Shown one piece after another: positions 48,761 to 60,600 of a stretch of 64,000 bases of DNA. The first letter of the stretch is position 1; each line of letters starts with the position of its first letter. The notes beneath the pieces are model-generated. The model searched no databases and was not told where the DNA came from. It saw nothing but the letters and a program-made list of their open reading frames with translations. The stretch lies in NCBI GenBank assembly GCA_016617855.1, contig JAECUM010003621.1, positions 1 through 64,000 of the forward strand, read 5' to 3'. The stretch comes from Megalonaias nervosa. Its lineage: Eukaryota; Mollusca; Bivalvia; Unionida; Unionidae. The position numbers and the translations under genes were made by a program.

Positions 48761-48813
48761 TTTAAGAGAATTATGTAGTCTGCACCTGCAGCATAACAAG
48801 ATAAAAACTGTAG
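48761..48813 (+). CDS. LRR protein exon 6
   Basis: Completes Asn268, codes residues 269-285 and the first base of 286: LRELCSLHLQHNKIKTV. One LRR. Acceptor CCATTTCAG, donor TAG/GTAAGC, phase 1. G + GG makes Gly286 with exon 7, confirming the pairing over a 5.3-kb intron. Confidence 0.9.
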
Positions 48814-48942
48814 GTAAGCTCTTTATTCTAAATGGAAAATAACTTTATTGTGTGTTTTGTACCATTGTTACAGTTCTATGTTTTACATATTTATCCTGAT
48901 GCTTTTTAACAAGAAAAGTGTTACAGATATTTGTTTGTCCTT

Positions 48943-49837
48943 TGTTATGTATATTTAATATGTTTTGTTTGTTAATCTTTTTATCATCATGTGTTATGTA
49001 TAATTGTAATTTGTAATTGACCATGTCCAAAATCAAGTTCACTGTGTGGCTGACCAGTAACTTTTATTTTGTAAACATATAATAAGTAGTTAATATTTCT
49101 CTACGAGTGTGGATTAAATATTAAGATCATTATCAATGGAAGTAAACTTGTTTATTAGGGTCTGAGTCTGGGACATTGGAATTCCCCCATGATAAACCTG
49201 GTCTACCTGATGTTTTCTATATTCTTTATTATAATTTTAGTAACAGATTTTATGTGACAACTTCATATTTTCTAGAAATAAACTTTTGACCCTCATCCTG
49301 GTACTCATTTTGTGTCAAAGTATTTTTTAAAATAATCTTGTTTACTTGGGAAATTACTCATTCTTTTGATAAAATCTAAATCAGAATCATTTGTATTGGT
49401 ATGTTCATTATTTCATTTGGGTGGAATTATTTATTCAATATTATTCACTGGAAATACTAAGTACTCATCAATAATAATATTCTTGGACAGAGACATTAAC
49501 TTGGAATTATAGTGACTTCAGGCAAGGATATCTTGGATCATATTATTCTGATTCATCAAAGACTGTTGGCACATCACCACATCACAGACCGCTTCAGACA
49601 CATAAACATATTCAGAGTTGAAATTTTTTTGAACATCACTGGAATTTAATTAAAACTGTATTCAGTTAGGACTGGTGATAAACCTTTTTGGACTGTTTGG
49701 GATTTAATTGACAATACTATATGTTTTATTTTAAATTTTCACTTTGTATTCAAGGGAAATGAATTATTTGTTGAATTTGATAAAACTTTTTGGTTGTTGC
49801 TCTTTTCTGTTGCTTGGTTTAAAACCATAGAGTCACA
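48943..49837 (+). repeat. Solo LTR, same family as 2275-3156
   Basis: It starts TGTTATGTATATTTAATATG and shares with the LTR at 6188 the blocks TGTCCAAAATCAAGTTCA, AGAGACATTAAC, CAAAGACTGTTGGCACATCA and CTCTTTTCTGTT, in order. The right end (near GAGTCACA) is approximate. Sense orientation relative to the LRR gene. Confidence 0.72.
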
Positions 49838-50507
49838 ATACCTTACATCTGTCCCAGTGTCTTTCTGTTACCACATCTCTTTCCTCAACTGCTGAGTGAA
49901 GTTTCACAAGACTTTGTAGTTATGTTGTTCGAGTACTAACCATCTCTGAGATGTATATCATTCTCTGCTCCAATTTAAATAAAGTTGTGGTCCTTGTTAA
50001 TGAACTTCATATCTTCACATGGGATGTTGCTTGTAACCAGCATTGCTCAAGAACCATTCAACATATTCTTGCACAGTTGGGTATGAATATTGTTTCATAC
50101 ATTTACATGTGCCCTTTTTTGGTTTATCCTCAGAGGTACTTTATTGCCCTATTTTTGCAACATGACTTCAGCTGACATGTTGCTTCATTTTAGGCATAAC
50201 TTTGCTAAGCCAGATTTATCATGCACCTTTATACTGACGAGACATTGAATGAGTTAGATTTTCTGCATCCAACTTTAGAAGCATTATGGCCCCTGAATGT
50301 CCATCTCCAAACTGTAGAGAGCAAGGCCCTTTCTGAGGTACTGTACTAGCCCTGCTTTTAATAATTCTTACCCACTTACTTTAGCAGCTTGTGGGGCATA
50401 TGTATCACATTCTAACATTCTTGTTGCAAGTTGTCATCAATTTAAAATAATTTTGTCTTAGAGATTTTGACACTATATTGCCAAACATCAGTGAATAGTA
50501 GATGGTA

Positions 50508-50830
50508 GACCACTCTGGTGGCCTAGTGGTTTGAGTCTAGTGGCTTGAGCATCTGCCTCGGATGTGGGAGGTTGCGTGTTCGAACCCCAACTGAGTCATA
50601 CCAAAGACATATAAAAAGTGTACTAGCGGCTGCCTCACCGGCGCTCAGCATTAAGAGGTTAGTGCTAGGACTGGTTGGCCTGGTGTCAGGATAATTTGAC
50701 TGGGTGGGACATCATGCTACATGTCTGCAGCATGATGCCCAGCGCTAGACACTATAAATTGTCACACTGCAGACATCATAGCGATATGACTGAAATTTTT
50801 TTAAAGCTACGTTAAAAATCCAAATCTCAT

Positions 50831-50864
<34 letters not shown>
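50508..50864 (+). mobile_element. tRNA-derived SINE (family A, copy 2) with (CA)n tail
   Basis: Same head, body and tail as 36512. The A-box region carries an extra duplicated piece (CTAGTGGTTTGAGT, then CTAGTGGCTTGAGC). The B box appears as GTGTTCGAACC. Confidence 0.88.
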
Positions 50865-50865
<1 letters not shown>

Positions 50866-51216
50866 TTGAATGGTTTCCTGGTTTGACATCTTGTTGCAGA
50901 GAACTCTTTGCTTCTTGTACCATTGTATCTTGTATTTTCTCATACTTATATTAATGTGGTATAGTTTGACCACATAAGAAAGTCATTTGGGATACACCTT
51001 TCTTAGGTAAGTGCAGCCAGTGACACAATAAATGATGTCATTATGTTTATGACATCATGGACATCATCTGCAACAGTGTTATTTCTATTTTCTTAAATAT
51101 TTCAAATACAGTGCTTTTCTAGTGTATTCTCTGTCTTTTTTAAGTATATTCATGTAGGTAATTCACCATCTTTTTCCTCTAGTCTTCTCTGATTAAAAAT
51201 TAATAAAAAATGACAA

Positions 51217-51519
51217 TCATATGCATTGGGAAAGGGAAAACGCACCCTCAGGATCAGAAACTTGACAGAGCCTCATTCTTGCCCATAAATTCTGACCCTC
51301 AGTTGGGATTTCTCCTTCCCACACCATTCTATGTGATGGGTTCTGATCTTTATCATTCACCAATACAGTAGTACCTTCTTTATCCAAAATATGCTTCATG
51401 TGTTTTAAATAAATTTGAAAATAAGTTTCAGATAAATGAGTTCTGATGTACAAGTTAGCGGCAGTCTTTAGCATATCTTGCCTTGGATCTGTATGGTCTG
51501 GCCCCAATTTCAGGAACAT
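51217..51519 (-). CDS. Unidentified antisense ORF, coding remnant
   Basis: A 100-codon minus-strand frame: LKLGPDHTDPRQDMLKTAAN, LYIRTHLSETYFQIYLKHMK, and near the end GEIPTEGQNLWARMRL. Composition is protein-like, unlike most neighbours. A related peptide, EISAECKNLWPRMRL, is encoded on the minus strand at 58800-58860, beside a 41-bp array. The two copies show a dispersed element carrying this coding piece, or two retrocopies. No family recognised; not part of the LRR gene. Confidence 0.4.
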   Translation of the reverse strand: MFLKLGPDHTDPRQDMLKTAANLYIRTHLSETYFQIYLKHMKHILDKEGTTVLVNDKDQNPSHRMVWEGEIPTEGQNLWARMRLCQVSDPEGAFSLSQCI

Positions 51520-52660
51520 AAGTTTTAAAATGAAATCTATACTTAAAACATTTTATTGGTCAGATTTGAATCAGAGTGAAATTTTTGTCAGTGAGAATCA
51601 AGACTCAAATTTAATTCCATACTTCAGTGTGCTTGTTAATTCAAGGCCAGGTTTTTCCATTCATTTACCATGACTTTCATTATCTTGTTTACAAAAGCAG
51701 GGTCAAGAAGAAAAAAATCACTCAGTTGAGATTGTCATCATCAGTTTTTCAACTGCTGTCATAGAGCTTGTTTCTACTGGCTGGGCACTACAGTGCAGAG
51801 AACTCTAGCTGTTCTCCAGGTCTTTTATTTAATAAATGTTTAGCAAATGTTATAACATCCACCTTGATATGGGGCAATAGATTCAGCAGTAATAAAAGTT
51901 GAGTAATCATTTTTTTGGGCACTGTTTTTCATTAAAAAAACTATTAGAAACTATTCCATACTTTTGCCCCGACTGCATTCAATCACCCCACCATGATTCC
52001 ACTCTTCTTGTGTCATTCTAGAAAATTTAATAACTGATTCAAAAATAATTATTACTTAATAAAAAAAAAAACTTTTAGAATATATTTGCAGATGAAAATG
52101 TCTGTCATTACTGATATGCTCGTTTAGCAGCTGAAAATGCAACATACAAGATATGCCAGAAACTTTTGCTGATACATGAGATCTCCTTTGTCCTACAAAA
52201 ATAATGATTTCATGGATTTTAGTATTATTGGATCTCAGATCTTGAGATGTCAGGCAAAGATAATAAATTGATGACATGCTTGTAATATAAATCCAGCTGG
52301 CATACAGTACTCACCAATTCATACATCAGTAAAGTCTCAGTTACCTCCCTGCTGGTATCAAAGCAGATATATCCATTGTAAGCAAGCATGAATGAACTAA
52401 AGTTCATAGCTAGAATTAAACACATAAAACACCAGAACCAAAGCCATGAAAATATTTGCTCCGGTTAATTCCTAAAGATGGTAATTTTAGATGTCATCAT
52501 TTGTCAATTGCACATGGCAGTGACTAAGTACAGCTCCATATTGTTTGCACTAATGAACAGATGGCACAATACAGTTGTACTATCCCAGAAAACTACATTT
52601 AAATCAACAATAAAAATTGACTGTAATGAAAGAGAAAAGACATATTATGTACATTTTATT

Positions 52661-52731
52661 AGAACTTCCAATTTATTTTCAAATGCTTAATAATTTTACT
52701 ACAACTTCCAATTTATTTTCAAATGCTTAAG
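52661..52731. repeat. About 40-bp tandem duplication
   Basis: AACTTCCAATTTATTTTCAA, then ATGCTTAA, occurs twice. Confidence 0.85.
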
Positions 52732-53399
52732 TTTGAGAAACACTCCACTTATTAGCCAAAGGTAAAGCTTCAGAGTTGTCTACATTATGTGACTTTAACA
52801 AGAAATTAGTCAGACATACACATGGCTGCAGACAATTGATTAATTTGTTTGTTAGTTTGTGTTATTGTGTTATGGTACCATGGAGTTCTCAACAGTTGTG
52901 AAAATAATGTCAGAATAAAGGCACCTTGGTTGCTGGGTAGCATTTAATTGGGTTTTCATGGAAGCATTTGTAGGCATGGCTTTGACAGTTGATTGATGCA
53001 TTTAATATTTGAATAGATGAGAGCATATCACATTTATGATGATTACACTGAAATCAGATTCAAACAAAATTAAAATGCCAATTTCACTTGACAAGACTTA
53101 TTTAATTGGAATTATTTTTTATAGAGTTGCCACTGATAGGAATTTTCCAACATTTTCCTTGATCAGTATATTGTTGTATATCGTTCTAATTTTGTGAATT
53201 TATTTTTGATAAGGAAAATCCTCAATAATATCTGATATCTTTTTCAAATTTTATGATGAAGATTCAAAGTTTTTGCAGATTAGCCTCCATCTTAGACAAT
53301 AAAATCATCACTATGTCAAGCTGTCATTTGCCAATTTCATCAGTGATTATTTATGTAAAGCAAATTGAACCTTATATTTTATATAAGGAAAAATGGGGA

Positions 53400-53726
53400 T
53401 CGTGTGTGTGTGTGAGTGATTTGGATTTTTAACATAGCTTTAAAAAATTTCAGTCATATCGCTAAGATGTCTGCAGTGTGGCAGTTTATAGTGATGTCTA
53501 GCACTTTGGCATCATGCTGCAGACATATAGCATGATGTCCCACCCAGTATTATCCTGATACCAGGCCGACCAGTCCTAACACTAACCTCTTAATGCTGAG
53601 TGCCTAGTGAGGTAGCTGTTAGTACCATTTTTATAAGTCTTTGGTATGACTTTGTCGGGGTTTGAACCCATGACCTTATGCATGTGAGGTGAATGCTCTA
53701 TGCATTAGTCCACCGGAGCGGTTCAA
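53400..53726 (-). mobile_element. tRNA-derived SINE (family A, copy 3), reversed
   Basis: Reverse complement of copies 1 and 2. A GTGTGTGTG tail remnant at 53401, AGTCATATCGCTAAGATG, CAGTCCTAACACTAACCTC and CTTTGGTATGACTT. The B-box complement is GGGTTTGAACCC near 53660, and the head ends at CCACCGGAGCGGTTC. Confidence 0.87.
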
Positions 53727-53811
53727 ATAACAAAAACAAAAAATCCACACCTGCCTCTGCATTATAAGCAAATTTGTGATTTATCCAGGATCACTCAAAA
53801 CAAGGGAGCAA

Positions 53812-53905
53812 TGTATATAGTATCCAACTAGTAATCAACCATCTTCCCTCACTTATAAGTGTATATAGTATCCAACTAGTAATCGACCATCTTCCCTCAG
53901 TTATA
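53812..53905. repeat. About 48-bp tandem duplication
   Basis: GTATATAGTATCCAACTAGT, then AATC(A/G)ACCATCTTCCCTCA, twice. Confidence 0.85.
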
Positions 53906-54074
53906 AGTCTGCTCCAGCTGCACACAACAATGACCCTGACATTATGGCAGGGTAACTGATATCAGATGACTTATCTTTTTTATTAGACATGTTTCTTATT
54001 TTTGCTTGCATTATTTTACCTATTCAAATACTTTACAATACTTAATCCATGGTTTTTGTCCTTCTCACATGTAG

Positions 54075-54217
54075 GGAAGGGCTTAGGCAACCTAAAAAAA
54101 TTGAAGATGCTGCGGCTAGACTGCAACCAGATTCTGCAAATAGATATTCCTGAGCTGTCACCATGTGTTCAACTCACTTTTATAGATGTTAGCTACAATA
54201 TGCTAGACAGCTTAGCA
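54075..54217 (+). CDS. LRR protein exon 7
   Basis: Codes residues 286-333: GKGLGNLKKLKMLRLDCNQI, LQIDIPELSPCVQLTFIDVS, YNMLDSLA. Two LRRs (LKMLRLDCNQILQI and LTFIDVSYNMLDSL). The sequence also reads open upstream of the exon, but the acceptor CACATGTAG and the phase-1 join with exon 6 fix the start. Donor GCA/GTAAGT, phase 0. Confidence 0.92.
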
Positions 54218-55539
54218 GTAAGTGATATAATTCTTGAACACAATATTTTTTAAACAGAATAAAGTTTATTGGAAAACATTAGAATGCATCTGTCAGCATA
54301 ATTAATAACATTATTTACCTGTACTTGATATGGTTTGATGGTAGTTTTACAGTTATATTAATTAGTTTGAAATTAATATTTATATTTAAAAAATTTAATA
54401 TCTTTGAATGAAAAAAAAAAAATATTTATATAACCTTTGATTGACACATACATTTTATTTAGTACCAACATATAGGAAACCATACTGTGACTCCTTCCAA
54501 AGAATATGGTTATGATTGTGGATTCATGGAATTGGCCAAATTTAGTTTGGTTTTTGCTTCTCAGTTAGTCCCACTCAGTTTTGGTTCTTGGGAATGTGGT
54601 TTTGAATCATTTTTACCCAGTGTACCACGTTTTGTATACAACATACCTGATTGTGATATATTCTTGCTGGTAGCTGACTCTAATTTGAGGTACTGTCTCT
54701 AAAAACAGTACACTTATTGCAACAAGAAACCAGTGTATGGGAATACTTTGTTATAATCAGAGACCAGTTTATGGGAGTACTGTGTTATAGTGCAAGACCT
54801 GTGTATTTGAGTAGTGTGTTATAGTGAGGGACTAGTGTGTGGGAGTACTGTGTTATAGTGAGAGACCAGAGTATGAAAATACTGTGTTACAGTGAATGAC
54901 CAATGTATTGGAGTGCTGTGTTATAGTGATTGTCCAGTGTATTGAAGTACTGTCTTATAGTGAGAGAACAGAGCATGGAAATACTGTGTTAAAAGGGACA
55001 AGTGTATTTGAGTACTGTGTTGGAGTGTGAGAACAGTGTAATGAAGTACTGTTATAGTGAGATACATTGTATTGGAGCTCTGTGATATAATGAGAGACCA
55101 GTTTATGGGAGTACTGTGTTACGGTGAGAGACCAGCATGTGCATGTACTGTAATATATTTATCTTTATTTTCCTCTCCTTAACATATCTACCGAATTTCA
55201 TTTGTATTCTTTTCAATTTTACCTTTTGTTGTACATCCTCTTGCTTTTTTTGCATCACATGCACTATATCGTACGTAAAATGTATTTTATATGTACATAT
55301 TAGGAAGATTTTATGTATATTATAAACATGAAATGTATTTAGTTATTAAATGATATTAAAGAAAATTAGATTGTTGCAAAAATAAAATTGTTTTTTTCCC
55401 ACATAAGAAAAATCGACGTAGGACATTTTTGCTTTTGGTTTCATTATACAAGATCATAAGGAAAGTTTTCAAAAAGTGTTTCAGTAAACTTTATATAATT
55501 GATATTCCTTTTTTCGGTACATTATATTTGTTTTTTCAG
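54218..55539 (+). other. LRR gene intron 7
   Basis: Contains the array at 54727-55150. The rest is featureless AT-rich sequence; a 71-codon frame at 54487 lacks support. Acceptor TTGTTTTTTCAG. Confidence 0.78.
54727..55150. repeat. About 37-bp minisatellite, about 11 copies
   Basis: Units read AGTGAGAGACCAGTGTAT, then GGGAGTACTGTGTTAT, with point changes and small deletions. Confidence 0.88.
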
Positions 55540-55698
55540 GCATTAAATTATCTTCCAAACCTTGAGGAATTATATGCTTCGGGGAATAGGTTACGATCTG
55601 TATCAGATCTTAGCAAGTGTAGGCAACTCCAGGAAGTGGATCTGTCAGGAAATCGGTTGACTGACCTGTCAGGGTTGAAAGGTCTTCCCAAACTCCAG
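55540..55698 (+). CDS. LRR protein exon 8
   Basis: Codes residues 334-386: ALNYLPNLEELYASGNRLRS, VSDLSKCRQLQEVDLSGNRL, TDLSGLKGLPKLQ. Two full LRRs and the start of a third. Both junctions are phase 0, acceptor TTTTTTCAG, donor CAG/GTAGGT. Confidence 0.93.
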
Positions 55699-55769
55699 GT
55701 AGGTTAGATGCATCAGCTTTAATGATTGATTTGTTGTTGCGTCCCTTTCATATGGTTTCCATGGGTATC

Positions 55770-55965
55770 ATGATGGCTAGTTATTGTGTGCTAGACTGAC
55801 AGTCAATTGTTTGTGGGTTTTGAGTCCTGCCAAGACAAGCCCAGATCACTGACACAGTATGTCTTGAGGCATGGTACTAGGTAGTCTTTATTTTACTGAA
55901 TAGTCTTTTTCATATTGTTATGCCATTAAACTCAAAGAAATCAATCAGTCAATCAATCACTCAAT
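55770..55965 (+). mobile_element. tRNA-derived SINE (family C)
   Basis: Head GATGGCTAG with weak A box, B box GGGTTTTGAGTCC at about 55815, body CCCAGATCACTGACACAG, tail TATGCCATTAAACTC followed by an (AATC)n-like run. Confidence 0.65.
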
Positions 55966-56739
55966 CAGTCAGTAAAGGGGGGGACTAGATAATTCCATAA
56001 TTGTGGGATTACTACAAACTGGTGTACCTTTCCATTTAGGGGGATGTGGATCTTTTTCTCTTATCACTTTCATGTCCACTCTTTTATTCCAAAATAAAAC
56101 TCAGTGCAATAATATATCATTTCTAGAGTCTGAATCTTATTTTCTCTCATTCAGATATGTGTGTAACAGTTTGCCTATGTTAGAAAGTCAACTGGGACAT
56201 GCATGTCTCACATGAGTGTGTCAGTAGCACTAGAAGTGACATCATTGTTCTTTACTGGCTTATAAACAGTATAGAACCCCATTATTATGACACATTAGTC
56301 TGACTGCATTATGTACTGAACTGCAATATAGTGAGAATTATTGAAAATTTAATGCTTGCATTTATGCCACAAGGGGGGTGGGGGCATGTAACCAAAATGT
56401 TAGTCAAACATAGTAAATACATCATAATTTGGGTCCATAACTGCCAACCATTCTTAGTCTGAGCCTCAGTATATAGTGAGAATTATTGAAAATAGGAGAG
56501 GGGAGAATTATAAAAAAACAAATCAGGTGTATAGAGATAAGTTTAGGTTATGTAAATTAAACATGTGTATTCACTTGATATTTGTGCATTTAGTTTTGTC
56601 AAATAATCTAGTTCTGAGAAGGACATAAAGAAACACTTAGCTATATGCAGTTTTCTTTCAGCCCATACTGTCTCATATATTTGATACTCCATTTCAAGTG
56701 CGGTGGTTTAATTTTTTGATGACAGGGTTCATGGTAGTA

Positions 56740-57472
56740 CAGTGGTCCCCCTCTTATACGGCCACCCATGTCTGCACTGGGAAAGTGGCCTTATAAGACA
56801 GGTGGCCTTTCCAGAGGGGGACTAAATTTTTTGTGAGAGGTATATGTAATGTACGTAGTAAGAAAGCTACATACTTCAAAGCATTTAATATCTTCATTTA
56901 ATATCTTTGTTTAAAAGTAACATTAATTTTTAAAAGGTTCTTGTTATAATAGTAAACCTAATTCAACTGAATATACATTAATAGTTCTTATTCTTCACGT
57001 AAGCGTGATATGCAAGCAGGTATTGTTGTCATGCACATTGCAAAACCATTCAAAAAAGTCATTTAAATCTTGGTACATACATAATTCTCTTTCCATTTGC
57101 TCCATTTTCCCGCTGCTGCTGAATAACCACCTTATCAGTTACGACGTTGTTTATTCGAGTCTTTTCAACATAAAATTGTTTTATTCAAGTCTTTTCTACA
57201 TAAATTTGTTCGGCAAGTCCCCCTCCCCACCTCACCCGATGTCATCAAGTAGAATAACCAACTTTCTTCTACAATAATATGTCTCCCTTTACGTGATTGC
57301 ACGTTAATGTTTCTTAATGATTTATTTGGATGTTGCTAACTGTACGCGATTTAATTATGCAGACAAAACTTTTGTAGCATGGACGAAATGCCTTCTTCGT
57401 AAAGGAAGCGATAAATGTGTTGTCACGTGATTTTTTGGTCTTTGTCCTGTACCCTGTTTTGTTCAAGGTTAA

Positions 57473-57553
<81 letters not shown>

Positions 57554-58060
57554 ATGCACAAAATCTATTTTTAGCCTATGCTGACCCTGTTATAATCTTG
57601 ACAGTTACGTCTGGTTGTAATCATCAAAGAGAAGAACTCAACAGATGTGTGAAGCACCAAACTCTTTCATAACATTGTTGAGCCCATTTACTGTAAACAT
57701 CGGCTTTTATAGACAATGATATAATATTAATCTTAATGTTACATGTACTTTAGTCAACACTTCTTCCAGTAACGGAAATTTGAGATTGGGAGACATGTAT
57801 CGATGATAGAGATAATCTGATTACTTACCTTACGTCACAATATAATTTAATTATTGGTTCTGGATACATTTGAAATAAAAGTGGCCACTTGTGAGGGGAA
57901 CATTTTACATTTTTGTACTAATATGCTGGCCGCTGGTTGCATTAGAGGGGTGGCCATTCTTGAGGGGTACTTTTGAACACAAACTGGTCGGTGTTAAGGG
58001 ATTGTGGCCATAAGAAGCGGTGGCTGCTGGTCAGGGGGCTGTTCAAGAGGGGGACTACAG
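56740..58060. mobile_element. Non-autonomous TIR DNA transposon with TA target site
   Basis: The left end CAGTGGTCCCCCTCTTATAC and the complement of the right end (CTGTAGTCCCCCTCTTGAAC) match at 14 of the first 16 positions, each flanked by TA. Subterminal GGTGGCC-type motifs recur at both ends, and near the left end a second inverted GTCCCCCTCT/AGAGGGGGAC pair makes a hairpin. TA duplication and CAGT ends suggest the Tc1/mariner-pogo superfamily. No transposase frame. A (GT)n tract lies inside. Confidence 0.78.
57476..57551. repeat. (GT)n microsatellite
   Basis: About 38 GT units inside the DNA transposon. Confidence 0.95.
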
Positions 58061-58284
58061 TACTGTGTTTTGTCCAGAATTATGGGCATTGTAAGGAGGT
58101 AGATATGTCATTTTTGTTTTCAACAATTATTTGTATGTTGTTGTAATATAAAATTTTATTTTCTTGCTAGGGATGTGAAAACTTTCAGAACATACTTTGT
58201 ATCTCAGTTGCTACATTCAGACTAATGATATGCCAGTTTTGTCTACACTCTTAACTATTTAGGAAATCTGAATGAATAATCCAT

Positions 58285-58782
58285 CAAATGCATTGGTGTG
58301 GATAGGAAATCCCACTCTTGGAATCAAAATGAATTGGCATGGATAGGAAATCCCACTCTTGGGATCAGAATGAATTGGTGTGGATAGGAAATCCCGTGCT
58401 TCGAATCAGAGTGAATTGGCATGGATAGGAAATCCCACTCTTGGGATCAGAATGAATTGGCATGGATAGGAAATCCCACTCTTGGGATCAAAATGAATTG
58501 GTGTGGATTAGAAATCCCACTCTTGGAATCAAAATGCATTGGTGTGGATAGGAAATCCCACTCTTAGAATCAAAATGAATTGGTGTGGATAGGAAATCCC
58601 ACTCTTGGGATCAAAACGAATTGGTGTGGATAGGAAATCGCATGCTTGGGATCAAAATGCATTGGTGTGGATAGGAAATCCCACTCTTGGAATCAAAATG
58701 AATTGGTGTGGATAGGAAATCCCACTCTTGGGATGAAAATGCATTGGTGTGGATAGGAAATCCCACTCTTGGGATAAAAGTT
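58285..58782. repeat. 41-bp minisatellite, about 12 copies
   Basis: Unit ATTGGTGTGGATAGGAAATC, CCACTCTTGGGATCAAAATG, A. The minus strand has no stop over many units, so an apparent ORF is read through it. Confidence 0.92.
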
Positions 58783-58880
58783 TGTGGGCAAAGCCTCATG
58801 AATGCCCACAGAAAAAGCCTCATTCTTGGCCACAAATTCTTACACTCAGCTGAGATTTCTTCACCAGTGTACATGCTGCA
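58783..58880 (-). repeat. Dispersed repeat related to 51217-51320
   Basis: GCCTCATTCTTGGCCACAAA, then TTCTTACACTCAGCTGAGAT, corresponds to GCCTCATTCTTGCCCATAAA and TTCTGACCCTCAGTTGGGAT at 51270. Translated on the minus strand both give a (E)NLWxRMRL peptide. Confidence 0.6.
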
Positions 58881-59794
58881 TTCTATTAATCAACTTTGGT
58901 TCTAGCTACAAGATTTACTTTTTCATATTTAAGGGAGGTTACTTGGTGCCTATAATCAGAGAAGCATAGGAGTTTTGGATAACCTCCCTGCACACTTGAT
59001 ACAATTTAGTCATCACATGTTAAGCCTAGATGTGTTATTGTTGTCATTTTACATAAAGTTGTATCCCCTGCCTGAAAACTAATAAATCCTTAGCAAATCT
59101 GATGAATGTGTCAATATTCTTCTGTCCAGTTTTTCTTCAGTGGTAGATATATGAGCAGTCAGCTGAACAACACTGAACTTGAGGATAAACATTTCACACT
59201 ATGATGGAAAATGCATTTAAAATAAATTCTCTTGTTAAAAATTAGCCTCAGTTTGATAAAAAAAATGTAAGAAAGTTTTAAAATATAGCAGAATTTCATT
59301 GGCTTGAACACCCTGGGTCTAAGCAATTTTGTTTTAATACTCAGCAGAATGTTTGATAAATTGAACCTTATTTACTCAAAACACTGGTTCCTTGAACTAG
59401 CCAATTTTTTACAGACCCTGAAATGGGTAGTTTTACCAAATCTGCATTTCTTTTGTCTTCTATTTGCATACAGTCTGCATTTCATTTTCATTTCATTTGC
59501 TTTCAGTGTGCATTTGCATGTCATCTATTATCTCAAGACTGTTTAATTTGTAGCCTCAGGTATGCATTCAGATTTTGGGATTATTGTTTTTATCTATCAT
59601 TTCCTTTCATTTTTGCCAATTTCAAATGAAATGGAAACCCATTTATGAAGTCATGTTTCCATTCTTGAGGAGGTTGTTAATGTAAAAGAAAAGAACATTA
59701 GTTTATGCAAAGCACATAATTGAATTTATAATAAATTAAAGTATAACTGGAACAGCAATTATTGTTGAACTATAATTGTAGAGTATTATCATCA

Positions 59795-60165
59795 TTTTGT
59801 ATTTATTATTTCATTTTGTATTTTATTTTATATTTATTACTTCATTTTATATTTATTACTTCATTTTGTATTTTATTTTATATTTATTACTTCATTTTAT
59901 ATTTATTATTTCATTTTGTATTTTTATTTTATATTTATTCATTTTATATTTATTATTTCATTTTGTATTTCATTTTATATATATTACTTTATTTTATATT
60001 TATTATTTCATTTTGTATTTCATTTTATATTTATTACTTCATTTTATATTTATTATTCCTTTTTATATTTATTATTTCATTTTGTATTTATTACTCCATT
60101 TTATATTTATTATTTCATTTTATATTTATTATTTCATTTTATATTATTTCATTTTGTTCATATAA
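59795..60165. repeat. 19-20-bp AT-rich array
   Basis: TTCATTTTATATTTATTA(T/C) repeats about 19 times, with TTTTGTATT variants. The Phe/Ile/Tyr-rich open frames across it are artefacts. Confidence 0.92.
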
Positions 60166-60424
60166 AGATTGGTGATGAAATCATCACATCAGTGGCAGTA
60201 GATTTATATGTCTGCCTTAACAAGAAAAATGTCACAGCTCGAAAGGAGTGAAAATTTTTCATTTCATTCCATTTCCATCAATCATTCATTGCATTTGCAC
60301 TCTCATTTTTCATAAAAATGCAATCATCAGTTAGTTTGCACTAATTCTAAATTTTGTTTGCATTCATTTTGCATTCCATCTGCAGTTAATTTTATTTTCA
60401 CTCCAGTCCCTTGGAATTGACAGG

Positions 60425-60600
60425 AACCATTGGTGGCACAGAAGTTAGCATGCCAGTGTATCAAGATAAGGGTTTGAATCATACCATCAGACTAGCCCAG
60501 CTGGGCTACCATGATGTGTCCTTACTTTACTAACATTGCTTTTTCTCTAAATAATCTACTTGTGACGCTATGCCATTAAACACCAAGCCAAATGAAACCC
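60425..60600 (+). mobile_element. tRNA-derived SINE (family C-like)
   Basis: A box-like GGTGGCACAGAAGTTAGCAT, B box GGGTTTGAATC at 60470-60480, body GCCCAGCTGGGCTACCATG, and tail TATGCCATTAAACACCAAGC, sharing the CCATTAAAC ending of the other SINEs. Confidence 0.75.

Larger units (their letters stand above)
48814..54074 (+). other. LRR gene intron 6
   Basis: About 5.3 kb. It includes a solo LTR (48943-49837), SINE copies 2 (50508) and 3 (53400, reversed), an antisense coding-like ORF (51217-51519) and small duplications. 49840-50500 and 51700-53390 are otherwise featureless. Acceptor CTTCTCACATGTAG. Confidence 0.78.

Noticed and set aside
59762..60251. 137-codon and overlapping Phe/Ile/Tyr-rich frames
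   Set aside because: Translation of the TTCATTTTATATTTATTA array in all three frames.
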